From NCBI RefSeq assembly GCF_019972115.1, contig NZ_BPFJ01000002.1, forward strand, positions 372,001 to 436,000: a DNA stretch of 64,000 nucleotides, read 5' to 3'. Under the pieces are notes generated by a model. That model was not told where the DNA came from. It ran no database searches and saw only the letters and a program-made list of their open reading frames with translations. Within the stretch, counting starts at the first letter, position 1; every line of letters starts with the position of its first letter. Shown here piece by piece: positions 52,505-62,357 of the stretch. A program made the translations under genes and the position numbers. Source of the DNA: Sulfurovum sp. TSL6. Lineage in GTDB: Bacteria; Campylobacterota; Campylobacteria; Campylobacterales; Sulfurovaceae.

Positions 52505-54808
52505 CTAGAATTTGCTTCCCATAGAGAACTCAAATACCGCTGTTTGGTCACCTTCTTGTTCATCGATCGGATAAGAAAATACGAGATTGATCGGTCCAAA
52601 TCCTGACTGCCATTCCAGGACCACACCGGTTGACGATCTTGTGATATCGTTAAAATTATCCTCACCGATCATACCGTAATCATAGAAAAATGCCAATCTC
52701 ATCTTTGCTGCTTCAGAGAGCGGTATACTAGCTTCGACACTGGTGGAAGCTCTATGGAGACCTCCTTTACGGCCACTGTAGGGATCATTTGGATCATTTA
52801 ATGGTGAAAGAGAATAAGGATTATACCCTCTTACAGATCCTATACCCCCTAAAAAGAGCTTTTCAGCGATAGGAAGATACGTGCCATTATCACTTGCAAT
52901 CGTTGTCATTCTTCCTTTAAGACGTAAGATAAGATCATAATCGATCCAATCTTCCAATCCATAATAGAGTCCTACTTTTGCACTTGTCTTTATGATATCT
53001 GCATAACCATTAGGATATTGAGTAGCATTATAATCATCGCCATCCAATTGTCCATACTCAAGATTCAGAGCTGCGATCATTCCTTCTCTTGGTGTATAAA
53101 AATCATCCGTGTTATCAAAACTTACACTTGCAAAGAGAGAAGTCTTTTTGTACTGGTCATTATAAAGATTAAAATAATACTCATCAAACAGTGTAGTATT
53201 TGTATCATTCATCGTTGACTGGTTATCAACATATCCCACTCCTACAGAAGCATGATAATATCTGTAGAATTCTCTACCTACGTTCAGAGATCCACCTAAC
53301 TGGTCTTGCGTATAGTCTATATACTCATACTCTTTTTTATAAAGACTGAGTCCTAAACTGTACATGCTGTCCCACACTTTTGGATTGACAAACGAGAGAT
53401 TGTAGTTTGTTGAGATTTTTGATATTTCAAAACCTAAGGTTGTATTGATACCTGAACCAAAAAAGTTTCTATCTGAAATAGACGCATTAAGCATTACCCC
53501 TTCATAACTTCCGTATCCACCACCTGCAGAGATCGTACCTGTAGATGTCTCTTTGACTTTCACAAGAAGATTGATCTTATTCGCTGAGATCCTCTGACTC
53601 TCAACATCGACTTTTTCAAAAAACCCTGTTCTTCCCAATGCATTCTTTGAATCTTTAAGGTCTCTAGCACTGAATGTATCGCCAGGTGCCAAATAGATAT
53701 AACGGCGGATCACCCTGTCTTTAGTCGTATCGTTACCCGAAATGATCACATCATTGATCGACACAACTTCTCCTGGTTGAACCACATAGTTCAGGTTAAT
53801 GATCTTCTTTTCGGGATCTTTATGCATTTGTGGAGCAACTTTTACAAATGCATAACCAAGATTACCTACTTCTTCTTCCAAAATACTGATATCTTTTCGC
53901 ATACGCTTAATGTTAAAGATCTTACCTTCTCTCAAAATCAGTTCATCTTTGAGATCTTCTGTGTTAAGTCCCTTCACATCTTGTGTGATACCTATGGTTC
54001 CCACACGATATTGTACACCCTCGATCACTTGATAATCTACTTTTGCCTTATAGGAACCAAAATCCACTCTCATAAGCGGTTTACTGACATAGGCATCCAA
54101 ATAACCATGTCTCATGTAAACATCTTTGACTCTATATGCATCATATTCCAGTTGATCCACAGTCGCTTCACCACTGTTTCTCCAAGGCATCCAACCAAGA
54201 AAATCTTTTTCTTTGTTCGCAAGGTCTAATTCTAGATCACTTTGAACCAACTCCTCAGCCCCTACAAAGTTTTGTTCTTGGATAATGATCTTCTCACCTT
54301 TGTTTACATCAAATACAATCGCTATACTGCTTTGACCTACAGGGGTCGTGCTCACATCCACCACTGTGTCATAATAGCCCTGACTTTCCAACTTGGAAAT
54401 CAGTGTTCTTTTGGCTTTCTTCACACGTCTTTCATCATAGAGATCACCTTTTTTAAGGCCTATACCCTCCAGAAGCTTCATACCATCATCACCTGATCCA
54501 TACCCTTTGATATCGACATTTGCAATAGCCAGTTTTTCTTTAAAATGATAAATAAGTACCCCGCCCTGTTGGTCTACCCACACATCTTTAAAATATCCTT
54601 GCGCAAATAAGTTTTTAATGGAATCATTGATCTTACCAGCATGTATCTCTTCACCCACTCGGATGCCGGCAATCTCTTTTGCACTTGTTGGAGAAAGATG
54701 CGCAAGTCCTTCAAATTTAATCTGTGTGACTTTCTGCGCTGAAAGGAGTGAACCAACAAGCATCCAAGAAAGTAGTATCTGAACCAGTGCCATCTTTTTG
54801 ATCATCAT
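52505..54808 (-). CDS. bamA: Outer membrane protein assembly factor BamA
   Basis: The 767-residue protein starts with a signal peptide (about 1-24) and has five POTRA repeats (about 25-430; e.g. KVTQIKFEGLAHLSPTSA, IIIQEQNFVGAEELVQ, VVSINDVIISGNDTTKDRV). A 16-strand barrel follows, carrying the family hallmark GGIGSVRGYNPYSLSP. It ends in a C-terminal Phe, the usual barrel-insertion signal. BamA folds outer-membrane beta-barrels. It is divergent from tyrA and convergent with ppx. A hairpin lies at its 3' side. Confidence 0.96.
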   Translation of the reverse strand: MMIKKMALVQILLSWMLVGSLLSAQKVTQIKFEGLAHLSPTSAKEIAGIRVGEEIHAGKINDSIKNLFAQGYFKDVWVDQQGGVLIYHFKEKLAIANVDIKGYGSGDDGMKLLEGIGLKKGDLYDERRVKKAKRTLISKLESQGYYDTVVDVSTTPVGQSSIAIVFDVNKGEKIIIQEQNFVGAEELVQSDLELDLANKEKDFLGWMPWRNSGEATVDQLEYDAYRVKDVYMRHGYLDAYVSKPLMRVDFGSYKAKVDYQVIEGVQYRVGTIGITQDVKGLNTEDLKDELILREGKIFNIKRMRKDISILEEEVGNLGYAFVKVAPQMHKDPEKKIINLNYVVQPGEVVSINDVIISGNDTTKDRVIRRYIYLAPGDTFSARDLKDSKNALGRTGFFEKVDVESQRISANKINLLVKVKETSTGTISAGGGYGSYEGVMLNASISDRNFFGSGINTTLGFEISKISTNYNLSFVNPKVWDSMYSLGLSLYKKEYEYIDYTQDQLGGSLNVGREFYRYYHASVGVGYVDNQSTMNDTNTTLFDEYYFNLYNDQYKKTSLFASVSFDNTDDFYTPREGMIAALNLEYGQLDGDDYNATQYPNGYADIIKTSAKVGLYYGLEDWIDYDLILRLKGRMTTIASDNGTYLPIAEKLFLGGIGSVRGYNPYSLSPLNDPNDPYSGRKGGLHRASTSVEASIPLSEAAKMRLAFFYDYGMIGEDNFNDITRSSTGVVLEWQSGFGPINLVFSYPIDEQEGDQTAVFEFSMGSKF

Positions 54809-54879
54809 TAAGCCTTAGAGTAATTTGCCAATATTCTATCTGTTTTTCAATAAGAATCTCATAAGAAACAGATAAATCA

Positions 54880-54888
54880 TGCTATACT
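54880..54888 (+). promoter_or_regulatory. Extended -10 promoter element of tyrA
   Basis: TGCTATACT (54880-54888) forms an extended -10 element 26 bases upstream of the tyrA ATG. Confidence 0.55.
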
Positions 54889-54914
54889 CTTCCAAAAATT
54901 GAGGTAGGTATTTT

Positions 54915-55757
54915 ATGGCTAAAATCAAAGTCGGTATAGTGGGTCTAGGACTTATGGGGGGATCTTTAAGTCTTGCGCTTAAAAAGCTCTCCAAAGACTA
55001 TTATTTCATAGGACTGGATCATAATGAACTGCATTGTTCACAAGCACTTGAACTCGGTCTCGTTGATGAAATTTGTACCTCTACCGAAGCACTCAAAAAT
55101 TGCGAGATCATTTTCCTTAGTATACCTGTAGATGGCATAATCTCTGTAGCTCAACAGTTAGGTGCTTTACCTGATACATGTACCGTGATTGATCTGGGAA
55201 GTACCAAAGAGAAGATCTCTCTTTCTATCCCTTCTGATATTCGACCTAATTTTGTGGCTGCACACCCTATGACAGGTACCGAAAAATTTGGTCCTACTGC
55301 TGCACTTGAAGATCTTTATACAGACAAAGTTGTCGTACTCTGTGATCTTGAAAAGAGTGGATCACATCAGCAAAATGTTGCCAAAAAACTTTTTAATGAC
55401 ATAGGCATGAATATCGTCTGTATGGGTGCTAAAGAGCATGATAGACATGCTGCCTTCATCTCCCACATGCCCCATGCGATAAGTTATTCCTTGGCAAATT
55501 CTGTGATGGCACAGGAAGATTCAAAAAGTATTATCGCTCTGGCAGGCGGTGGATTTAAAGACATGAGCCGTATCGCTAAATCTTCTCCTAATATGTGGGA
55601 AGATATCTTTAGACAAAACAAGACCAATGTGCTTAAAGCCATACACTCATTTCAGTCAGAACTGAAAAAATGCCAAAAAATGGTCGAGAATGAAGAGTGG
55701 GAAACGTTGAATGACTGGATGAGGGAAGCCAATACTTTACATGATATTTTAGACTAA
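54915..55757 (+). CDS. tyrA: Prephenate dehydrogenase TyrA
   Basis: The 280-residue NAD-dependent enzyme makes 4-hydroxyphenylpyruvate for tyrosine. The Rossmann start is VGIVGLGLMGGSLSLALKK. The catalytic prephenate site is in FVAAHPMTGTEKFGP and HDRHAAFISHMPHAISYSLA (His). It has no fused chorismate mutase or ACT domain. ATG 54915 follows GAGGTAGG. No terminator is obvious; the gene is monocistronic and divergent from bamA. Confidence 0.95.
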   Translation: MAKIKVGIVGLGLMGGSLSLALKKLSKDYYFIGLDHNELHCSQALELGLVDEICTSTEALKNCEIIFLSIPVDGIISVAQQLGALPDTCTVIDLGSTKEKISLSIPSDIRPNFVAAHPMTGTEKFGPTAALEDLYTDKVVVLCDLEKSGSHQQNVAKKLFNDIGMNIVCMGAKEHDRHAAFISHMPHAISYSLANSVMAQEDSKSIIALAGGGFKDMSRIAKSSPNMWEDIFRQNKTNVLKAIHSFQSELKKCQKMVENEEWETLNDWMREANTLHDILD

Positions 55758-55855
55758 TACGGCCTCTCCATCTTCTCTTTGGGATAGGATCCTACCTAAA
55801 ATGCTAGCTTTGATTCCGACCACTTCGTTTCTATTCACTACCATCGTGAAACTGT

Positions 55856-57361
55856 TCACGATTGCTTCACGCGGTTCACCATCTCTTTAAGTACTTTTTT
55901 GTCTATCTGAACCGATTTATCGCCATTTTTACGGGCATAAAGTTTACGGACCATCTCTTCTATTTCGGCATCCTCACTCATATGACCATACAATATCTTC
56001 AATGCTTCTGACTCATTATAGGGACTTGCAGTTCGTGTTCTTACACGAGGCAACCATCTTAGAACAAACATCATTAGCATACCTAAAGAAAAGGCTGCCG
56101 CCAACATCCACCATGCGATACTTTTAACCTCTACTTGTTTTTCTACTACCACTTCTTTAGGCTGTGCAGGTTGTGATATCTTTCTTTGCACCACACCATT
56201 TGTATGGGGTTTTGTAGTTGCAGAAGATGCAGTAGATGACTTCTTCTTAATGCTAATATCGTAGGTATTCACCGTAAGCTCTTTGAGCTGTTTATCTTTT
56301 GGTGTCAACATAGAAAAACTTCGTGCCGGGATCATAAAGTCCTCTTCTGAGATAAAGGCAAAACTTTTACTGTAACTGCTGTAGAGCTCTCCATCCACAA
56401 CTTTCGTCTCTATTTTAGCTTCATCACTGTATACGGTTACCCCATCTATCTCATATTTAGGGAATTCAAAACTTTCCAGATTACCTTTTCCCTCTATCTT
56501 CACTGTGAGGTTGACCGGTTTGTTGGCTTTGACCTCTTGTGCATCTATCGTCGTATCGATCGTGAAATCACCTACGAGATCACTCTCTTGTGCTTGAGGT
56601 AAAACATCTATCTGCAGACTGTTAGATGCTACTTTCTTCCATTGTGTTCCAAAGGTCATACCAAAAATATCCCTTCTGCTTCTGTCTGCTACACCTACTT
56701 TGGCATAGGCCGGACTTGCTGTAAAGTTCCCTTCTGCTTGTGGTGTAAGAATATAACGTACTTCCTGAACTTGATAGTTGCCTTTGATATACGCATTTTG
56801 CTCGCCGCCTTCTGTCACGATAAAGCCTGGAAAACTCGGTGCACTATATTGTATATCCTGTGATAGTCTCACACCGTTCTTTAAAGAAAAATAGACAGTT
56901 ACCATAAGTGATTCACCTACCATTACCTTCGTTTTATTGGCACGCATCTGTAAAGTAAACATCTCATTATTCTGCCCTACAGAGGCATTGGATGTAACGA
57001 TTTTTATCTCAATGGGTTGGGTTTTATAACTTTTGCCATCTATCTTCACTTCATAAGCTGGAATGGTCACATTTTGGTCGGGAACGAAAGTAAATGTTTT
57101 TGTCGTGGTATGCTCACTTTTCATCGTCCCGTTTATATAGCTATAGGAACTGCTGCTCCCGGAGTGCGTTCCTATGATACTATGTCCATCAATCATTTGA
57201 ATATCTGGAAATTCTGCATCATCCCCTATCGCTTTAATGCGTAACTCAACAGTATTACCCCTGACAACCTCTGTACTTGATACAGTAGCCTCTACTCCAT
57301 CAGCCCACATCACTTGTACAACCAATGTTATCACCAATAATACTTTACCAAGGTTTCGCAT
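55856..57361 (-). CDS. batD: BatD family protein
   Basis: About 501 residues: signal peptide, several beta-sandwich-like periplasmic segments (FTLQMRANKTKVMVGESLMV, with repeated strand patterns), then a membrane helix near the C-terminus (about 425-445: SIAWWMLAAAFSLGMLMMFV) and a cytosolic tail. That is the plan of BatD proteins of the aerotolerance operon. ATG 57361 (MRNLGKVLL) is preferred over the more upstream in-frame start because it overlaps batC by 17 nt and the signal peptide begins there. Last gene of the operon. Role: likely envelope complex with BatA/B/C. Confidence 0.85.
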   Translation of the reverse strand: MRNLGKVLLVITLVVQVMWADGVEATVSSTEVVRGNTVELRIKAIGDDAEFPDIQMIDGHSIIGTHSGSSSSYSYINGTMKSEHTTTKTFTFVPDQNVTIPAYEVKIDGKSYKTQPIEIKIVTSNASVGQNNEMFTLQMRANKTKVMVGESLMVTVYFSLKNGVRLSQDIQYSAPSFPGFIVTEGGEQNAYIKGNYQVQEVRYILTPQAEGNFTASPAYAKVGVADRSRRDIFGMTFGTQWKKVASNSLQIDVLPQAQESDLVGDFTIDTTIDAQEVKANKPVNLTVKIEGKGNLESFEFPKYEIDGVTVYSDEAKIETKVVDGELYSSYSKSFAFISEEDFMIPARSFSMLTPKDKQLKELTVNTYDISIKKKSSTASSATTKPHTNGVVQRKISQPAQPKEVVVEKQVEVKSIAWWMLAAAFSLGMLMMFVLRWLPRVRTRTASPYNESEALKILYGHMSEDAEIEEMVRKLYARKNGDKSVQIDKKVLKEMVNRVKQS

Positions 57362-58202
57362 CTTCACTCCTTTGACCTTTTTTACCTTCACCCATCTGAT
57401 ACATCATCGTAGGTGTTTTTTTCTGTCCCATCTTTTTCATCAGACGTTTTAGCTCTTGCTCTTTGAGCTTCTCTTCTTTACTCATCTTCTTTTGCTCTTT
57501 AGGCTGATCTGGCGCTTGATCACCTTTTTTATCTTGGGGCTTTTTCTCTTTTTTGGCATCAGATTTGTCTTTATCACCCTCTTTTTTCTTTTGATCTTCT
57601 TTCTTTTTCTTCTCTTTGTCTTTTTGATCTTGATTTTGTTTGTCTTGTTGTTTCTTCTCTTGATCTTTGTTTCTTTGCTCTTGTTGTTTCTTATCTTGCT
57701 CTTTTTGCTCTTTATTCTGTTTTTGATCCTGCTTTTGTTTATCGTTTTTATTTTGTTCCTGATCTTTATTTTGATCTTGTTGTTCCTGCTGTTTTTTCTC
57801 TTCTTCTTTTTGCTTCTGTTTTTTAGCTAACTCAAGATTAAATCTTGTATCCTCATCCTCTTTCATTTCCAAGGCTTTTTCATACGACTCTATGGCTTTG
57901 TCCCACTCTTTTTTCTGAAACTGGGTGTTACCTATGTTATGCAGTCTAGTTGCTTCATCTATACCTTCTGCTTTTTCATAGGCTTTGATCGCCTCATCAT
58001 ATTTTTTATCTTTGTACAATGCATTTCCTATGTCATACTGTTTTTGGGGACTCTTTGTATCCAAACTGTTTAACAGGGCTGCACTCTTGCCATACGCTTT
58101 AGCCTCATAGGCCTGATTTGCCTCTTTGATGGTTTTGAAGTCGGTTAGCCCGGCATGGAGTAAGGCACCTGCACTCAGTATCCCTAAGATCATCCTTCTC
58201 AT
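57345..58202 (-). CDS. batC: BatC-like TPR protein with charged low-complexity tail
   Basis: The 285-residue protein has a signal peptide (about 1-18) and tetratricopeptide repeats (about 27-120; KSAALLNSLDTKSPQKQYDI, DEAIKAYEKAEG, KAIESYEKALEM). A tail from residue 123 to about 250 is almost wholly Lys, Gln, Glu and Asp. Such Bat proteins scaffold the VWA proteins in the envelope. The charged region is longer than in many homologues, and its repetitive codons could permit length changes. It overlaps batB by 4 nt (ATGA) and batD by 17 nt. Confidence 0.85.
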   Translation of the reverse strand: MRRMILGILSAGALLHAGLTDFKTIKEANQAYEAKAYGKSAALLNSLDTKSPQKQYDIGNALYKDKKYDEAIKAYEKAEGIDEATRLHNIGNTQFQKKEWDKAIESYEKALEMKEDEDTRFNLELAKKQKQKEEEKKQQEQQDQNKDQEQNKNDKQKQDQKQNKEQKEQDKKQQEQRNKDQEKKQQDKQNQDQKDKEKKKKEDQKKKEGDKDKSDAKKEKKPQDKKGDQAPDQPKEQKKMSKEEKLKEQELKRLMKKMGQKKTPTMMYQMGEGKKGQRSEDAKPW

Positions 58203-59170
58203 ACTTCTCTCCTTCTAGGCATCGAACTCAATGAAATGAGTAGCAGTAACAGTCCAAGTCCCAATGGGTAATAAAAATATTCCACACGTTCTTTCACTGT
58301 CACTTCGCCCTGCTGTTGGTTTTGATATTTGCCTTTTATCACAGATGCCAGTTGCGTGATATCTTCTTTACCCGTACTTGCTACTACGTACGCACCATCA
58401 TTTTCTTTGGCAACTTCACCCAATGCATCATTTCTTTGCGTGATCGCTATGGTACTGTCCTCAAGCGTAAATGGTTTGCCATTCTCGTCGATCACAGGCG
58501 CTCCTTTTTCAGTCCCTACCAGTACTACATAAAGGTCTATCTCATTTTCTTTAAGTATCTGGGTAAAGCCTGCGATGGCTTCTTCATCTCCACCATCAGT
58601 GAAAAGTACCATGATCTTAGGCTTCTTATCTTCGAGTAAAGAACTTGCCAGTTCTCCTAAGGCTGAAAAATCTGTAGATCCCATGCTAATATAGCTGTCA
58701 TCTACGCCTTCGACCATCATTTTCAACGTTTCTTTATCACTCGAAAAAGGCGCCAATACAAAAGGACTGTAAGCAAAGGCCACTACCCCTATCTCATCGC
58801 TTGGCATGGCATCAAAAAATGTGTTCATCTTCTTTTTAGCGAAGGTCAAACGGTTGGGATAGACATCCGTACTCCTCATAGAACCGGAGATATCCAGTGC
58901 AGTCAACAGTGTCAATCCCTGTACTTCTACGGTCCTATCCCCTTTTTCTATCACAGGTCTGGCCATCGCAACGATCATTAAAAAGAGTGCTAAGAGCATC
59001 AGTATATTACGTACGACCAAAGGCATACTCTCATCTGTCGCACTCAAACGTTTCAGTACCTTTTCATCAAAGATACGTGCAAGCCTCTCTTTGTTTGTAG
59101 AAATGAGAAACGCAAAGATGACAAAAGGAACGATGAGTGCCCAAAAAAATTGTGGATTTACAAAACTCAT
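58199..59170 (-). CDS. batB: VWA-domain membrane protein BatB
   Basis: The 323-residue protein has N-terminal membrane segments (about 7-25 and 55-73), then a von Willebrand factor A domain with the intact MIDAS motif DISGS (about 93-97) and LFTDGGDEE. A C-terminal membrane segment (about 300-318) follows. BatA/BatB bind metal and protein partners in the periplasm. It overlaps batC by 4 nt and starts two bases after batA. It is similar in plan to its neighbour BatA, the pair having arisen by duplication. Confidence 0.9.
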   Translation of the reverse strand: MSFVNPQFFWALIVPFVIFAFLISTNKERLARIFDEKVLKRLSATDESMPLVVRNILMLLALFLMIVAMARPVIEKGDRTVEVQGLTLLTALDISGSMRSTDVYPNRLTFAKKKMNTFFDAMPSDEIGVVAFAYSPFVLAPFSSDKETLKMMVEGVDDSYISMGSTDFSALGELASSLLEDKKPKIMVLFTDGGDEEAIAGFTQILKENEIDLYVVLVGTEKGAPVIDENGKPFTLEDSTIAITQRNDALGEVAKENDGAYVVASTGKEDITQLASVIKGKYQNQQQGEVTVKERVEYFYYPLGLGLLLLLISLSSMPRRREV

Positions 59171-59172
59171 CT

Positions 59173-60090
59173 CTAGACTCCTTTACTGTTTCTAAAATAA
59201 ATAAACAATAACAAGCTCATTATTGCTAAAAAGAGTGGATAGATGTACAAGTAGGTATGCTGCACTATCTTTTTGTCATCGATCTTGGTTGCTTCAAGTT
59301 TATCTATCTCCTCATAGATTTGAGAGAGTGTCGTTGCATCTTGTGCACCAAATGCCAATCCTTTACCCGCATCTGCCAATGCCTGTAAATATTGTGCATT
59401 ATAATCACGTGCATCCCCTACACCTATGGCATAGAGTTTAATATCACGTTTTTCTATAAGACTTTTTACATCTCCGAACGCTACTTTGCTCATATTGTCT
59501 ATACCATCGGTAAGTAAAATGGCTATCTTGGAACTGGCTTTGCTTTTACTCAAGAGATTGTAACTCTGCACGATAGCATCGTTGATCGCCGTTCGTTTCC
59601 CTGCCATGCCCATCTCTTGCATTTTTGTGATGTCTGTTAAAAACTTCTTTTCAAACGTCAGAGGTGATGCGATAAAAGCAATGTCTGCAAATGTGACCAT
59701 ACCTAACCGGTCATTCTCTCTTTTTTCTATAAAGTCACCCACAACTTCTTTGACTACATCAAACTTGTTTTTCCATGGATCAGAAGGATCAAACCCTTGC
59801 TGTCGCATCGAATCACTCGAATCAATGATCAATACAATGTCACGTCCCTCTTTTTTGGTGTTTGAATAACTTTTTGTGATAACCGGTGAAGCCAAAGCGA
59901 TCACCGCTGCTGTAATACCCACCCACTTTAATACAGATAGCAAGGAAGACTTACCTGCACTCTTTGCCATCAGTGTTTTGACATGAGGGAAAAAAAGTGC
60001 GCGGCTTCTCTCTTTGCACCAAATGCTGCACACGATGAAGAGAAGCAATATCCCTAACAGGGCCGGATGCTCAAAACTAAACTGACTCAT
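59173..60090 (-). CDS. batA: VWA-domain membrane protein BatA
   Basis: The 305-residue protein has the Bat plan: N-terminal membrane segments, a VWA domain with MIDAS DSSDS (in LIIDSSDSMRQQG) and LLTDGIDNMS, and a C-terminal membrane helix (about 285-303). The ATG at 60090 overlaps the previous gene by 14 nt and gives the expected start MSQFSFEHP. It sits upstream of batB. Together with MoxR and DUF58 it forms the canonical chaperone-linked envelope complex. Confidence 0.9.
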   Translation of the reverse strand: MSQFSFEHPALLGILLLFIVCSIWCKERSRALFFPHVKTLMAKSAGKSSLLSVLKWVGITAAVIALASPVITKSYSNTKKEGRDIVLIIDSSDSMRQQGFDPSDPWKNKFDVVKEVVGDFIEKRENDRLGMVTFADIAFIASPLTFEKKFLTDITKMQEMGMAGKRTAINDAIVQSYNLLSKSKASSKIAILLTDGIDNMSKVAFGDVKSLIEKRDIKLYAIGVGDARDYNAQYLQALADAGKGLAFGAQDATTLSQIYEEIDKLEATKIDDKKIVQHTYLYIYPLFLAIMSLLLFIYFRNSKGV

Positions 60091-60493
60091 CGGCCACCTG
60101 CACATAAAGATTGAATTTGTTGAGGGTATCTTGATCTACAGTATCTACCTCTTTTTTATATTTATACTGTTCAAGTAGTGGTTCGAGTTGAGAAAAAAGT
60201 TCTTTTCGTCTCTCATCTGTGGCTAAAAGTCTTGCATAATGTGTGGCTTCATAGGCAGACTTCTTGGTCTCTTTCCAGTCTATCTTTTTCATGGCTTCAA
60301 GGTAGCCTTTTGCAAGATTGATCTTTCTGTTATCCCAAAGTTTTTTCCCTACAAAAAACAAAATAGCCGCCACCAATAAAATTGCAAAGTCGATCAAACC
60401 CCAATAGATATAATAGGAACTGTCCGGTATCTCAAGTAAAGGTTTGATGTCTCTGAGTTGCTCATTGATGTTTGCTGTTTGATTCGTATCCAT
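60077..60493 (-). CDS. Bat-operon small membrane protein (DUF4381-like)
   Basis: The product has about 138 residues. It has a polar N-terminus, one membrane helix (about 28-50, YIYWGLIDFAILLVAAILFF), and a charged helical C-part ending KFNLYVQVADES. Size, single helix and place between DUF58 and BatA fit the DUF4381/BatE-like protein of MoxR operons. I start it at ATG 60493, which has GAGGTGAT ahead; a GTG at 60502 is another option. It overlaps batA by 14 nt. Confidence 0.75.
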   Translation of the reverse strand: MDTNQTANINEQLRDIKPLLEIPDSSYYIYWGLIDFAILLVAAILFFVGKKLWDNRKINLAKGYLEAMKKIDWKETKKSAYEATHYARLLATDERRKELFSQLEPLLEQYKYKKEVDTVDQDTLNKFNLYVQVADESV

Positions 60494-60498
60494 GCCTA

Positions 60499-61326
60499 TC
60501 ACCTCATTCTTTTCATTAATTTGAGTGCTGGTTCTTCATGCGTATAGATCTTGGTGAACCGTACACCCTGCTTTTTAAACTGCTTATAGAGTTTTTCATC
60601 ATTATCATGTAACGCTTTTTTGTAGTTTTTCAGTGTGGCACTATCCACATCACCTTCAAAACTCTGTCTGCTTTCCATATCTATGAGTCTGAGGTACCCC
60701 AGTTCAGAAGGATCTTCTTCAAACCTGTCACGAACCATGACTGCAAAAACATCATGTTTTTTACTCAGTAGCTTCAAGTCTATATCTCCTACAAAATCAG
60801 ACACGATAAAAAGCAAAGACTTCTTTTTCAAACGGTGATGCAGTGTCTCGACCAAGGCAGAAAAATCACCCTCTTTTCCTAGTGGATCAAATTCAAAAAC
60901 ATCTTCCACTGCTTTATGTACAGAAAAAAGTTTTTTACTTACTTTACTGACTTCATACAGTTGATCTGCAAAGATCATATGTGAAAACAAATCAGAGTTT
61001 TTTACAGCAGAAAAACCAAGGGTAGCCACTACTTCTGCGATAACGTCTGATTTTTGTTTCACGGTACCAAAATAGACAGACCCGCCAAGCATCGAAACGA
61101 CCACTACATTCAGCTCTCTCTCCTCTTTATAGATCTTTACAAAAGGTTTGCCCAGTTTTGCAGTGGTTTTCCAGTCGATCTTACGAACATCATCACCATA
61201 CACATACTCACGAAGTTCTGCAAATTCAAAGCCTTCCCCCTGAAAGAGTGAGGCATTGTTTCCCAGCATATCTCCATAGACTTGCTTTTTTGTTTTAAGG
61301 ATAATTTTCTTAACTGCTTTGTTCAA
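60499..61326 (-). CDS. DUF58 domain protein
   Basis: The 275-residue soluble protein is of the DUF58 family (VWA-like fold), with the signature FAELREYVYGDDVRKIDWKT and LGKPFVKIYKEERELNV. DUF58 proteins are encoded directly downstream of moxR in nearly all Bat operons and probably interact with it. It follows moxR by 11 bases. The stop (TGA) overlaps a GTG of the next gene (GTGA). Confidence 0.9.
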   Translation of the reverse strand: MNKAVKKIILKTKKQVYGDMLGNNASLFQGEGFEFAELREYVYGDDVRKIDWKTTAKLGKPFVKIYKEERELNVVVVSMLGGSVYFGTVKQKSDVIAEVVATLGFSAVKNSDLFSHMIFADQLYEVSKVSKKLFSVHKAVEDVFEFDPLGKEGDFSALVETLHHRLKKKSLLFIVSDFVGDIDLKLLSKKHDVFAVMVRDRFEEDPSELGYLRLIDMESRQSFEGDVDSATLKNYKKALHDNDEKLYKQFKKQGVRFTKIYTHEEPALKLMKRMR

Positions 61327-61337
61327 AACATATACCT

Positions 61338-62285
61338 CTACGGAATTGGAACAGCAGCTAAAATCTTCTCTATGATCTCATCTTGTGTCACATCTTCTGC
61401 CTGTGCTTCATAAGAGAGTATGATACGATGGCGAAGGATCTCTTTTGCAATGTAGGCTATCTCTATAGGCGAAACATAATCCTGTCCTTTCAAGTAAGCG
61501 ATCGCACGGGCAGCTTTATACATATCGATACTGGCACGCGGGCTTGCTCCAAATTCGATATACGCTTCAAGCTCTTCAAGGCCATATGCCTTAGGATCAC
61601 GCGTAGCAGCTACGAGTTCTATGATATAGGCTTCTATCTCTTCATCCATATGCACTTGAAGCGCTTCTTCTCTGATCTTATTGAGATCCTCAATGGTTGC
61701 TACTTGTTGGATCTCTCCAAAACTGTTATTCGCAACACGTCTTGCGATCTCCAACTCTTCTTCTTTGGTGTTATAACCGACCACTACTTTCATCATAAAT
61801 CTGTCAAGCTGCGCCTCAGGAAGTTCATAGGCACCTTCTTGTTCTACTGGGTTTTGTGTCGCCATAACTAAAAATGGAAGATCAATTTTGAATGTTTCAT
61901 CTCCGATGGTGACTTGTCTTTCCTGCATCACTTCAAGCAATGCAGACTGTACTTTAGCTGGAGCACGGTTGATCTCATCAGCAAGTAAAAGATTCGTGAA
62001 GATAGGACCTTGTTTGATCTTAAATGTATTGTTAGAAGGATCATAGATCTCAGTACCTATGATGTCAGAAGGAAGGAGGTCGGGGGTGAACTGTACACGT
62101 TTAAAGTCCAGTCCAAGTGTCTTTGCCAAAGCATTGACTGCAGTCGTTTTTGCAAGTCCGGGAACACCCTCTAGCAGGATATGCCCGCGACAAAGTAAAC
62201 CTGCCAAAAGCCCTTCGATCATTTTATCTTGTCCGACAAGCACTTTAGAAATTTCTGTTTTGATGTTTTCTATGGTTTGACTCAA
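61338..62285 (-). CDS. MoxR family AAA ATPase
   Basis: The 315-residue AAA+ ATPase has Walker A GVPGLAKTT and Walker B LLLADEINRAPAKVQ. The sensor-1 and arginine-finger regions follow (MATQNPVEQEGAYELPEAQLDRF). MoxR proteins act as chaperones for VWA-domain complexes; here the neighbouring DUF58, BatA and BatB are the likely clients. It is the first gene of the operon. The start is ATG 62285; the promoter should be in 62286-62357. Confidence 0.95.
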   Translation of the reverse strand: MSQTIENIKTEISKVLVGQDKMIEGLLAGLLCRGHILLEGVPGLAKTTAVNALAKTLGLDFKRVQFTPDLLPSDIIGTEIYDPSNNTFKIKQGPIFTNLLLADEINRAPAKVQSALLEVMQERQVTIGDETFKIDLPFLVMATQNPVEQEGAYELPEAQLDRFMMKVVVGYNTKEEELEIARRVANNSFGEIQQVATIEDLNKIREEALQVHMDEEIEAYIIELVAATRDPKAYGLEELEAYIEFGASPRASIDMYKAARAIAYLKGQDYVSPIEIAYIAKEILRHRIILSYEAQAEDVTQDEIIEKILAAVPIP

Positions 62286-62357
62286 GTTACTCTCCTACAT
62301 ATTGATGTGAAAAGTATACTTTTGTGAGGTTAATTGAAGGTTAATATCTGAGAAACC

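Noticed and set aside
57456-57830. 124-codon plus-strand ORF, Leu/Phe-rich and membrane-like
   Set aside because: It is the antisense of the Lys/Gln/Glu-rich tail of batC; the codon bias AAG/GAA/CAA read backwards gives Leu/Phe, and it has no ribosome-binding site.
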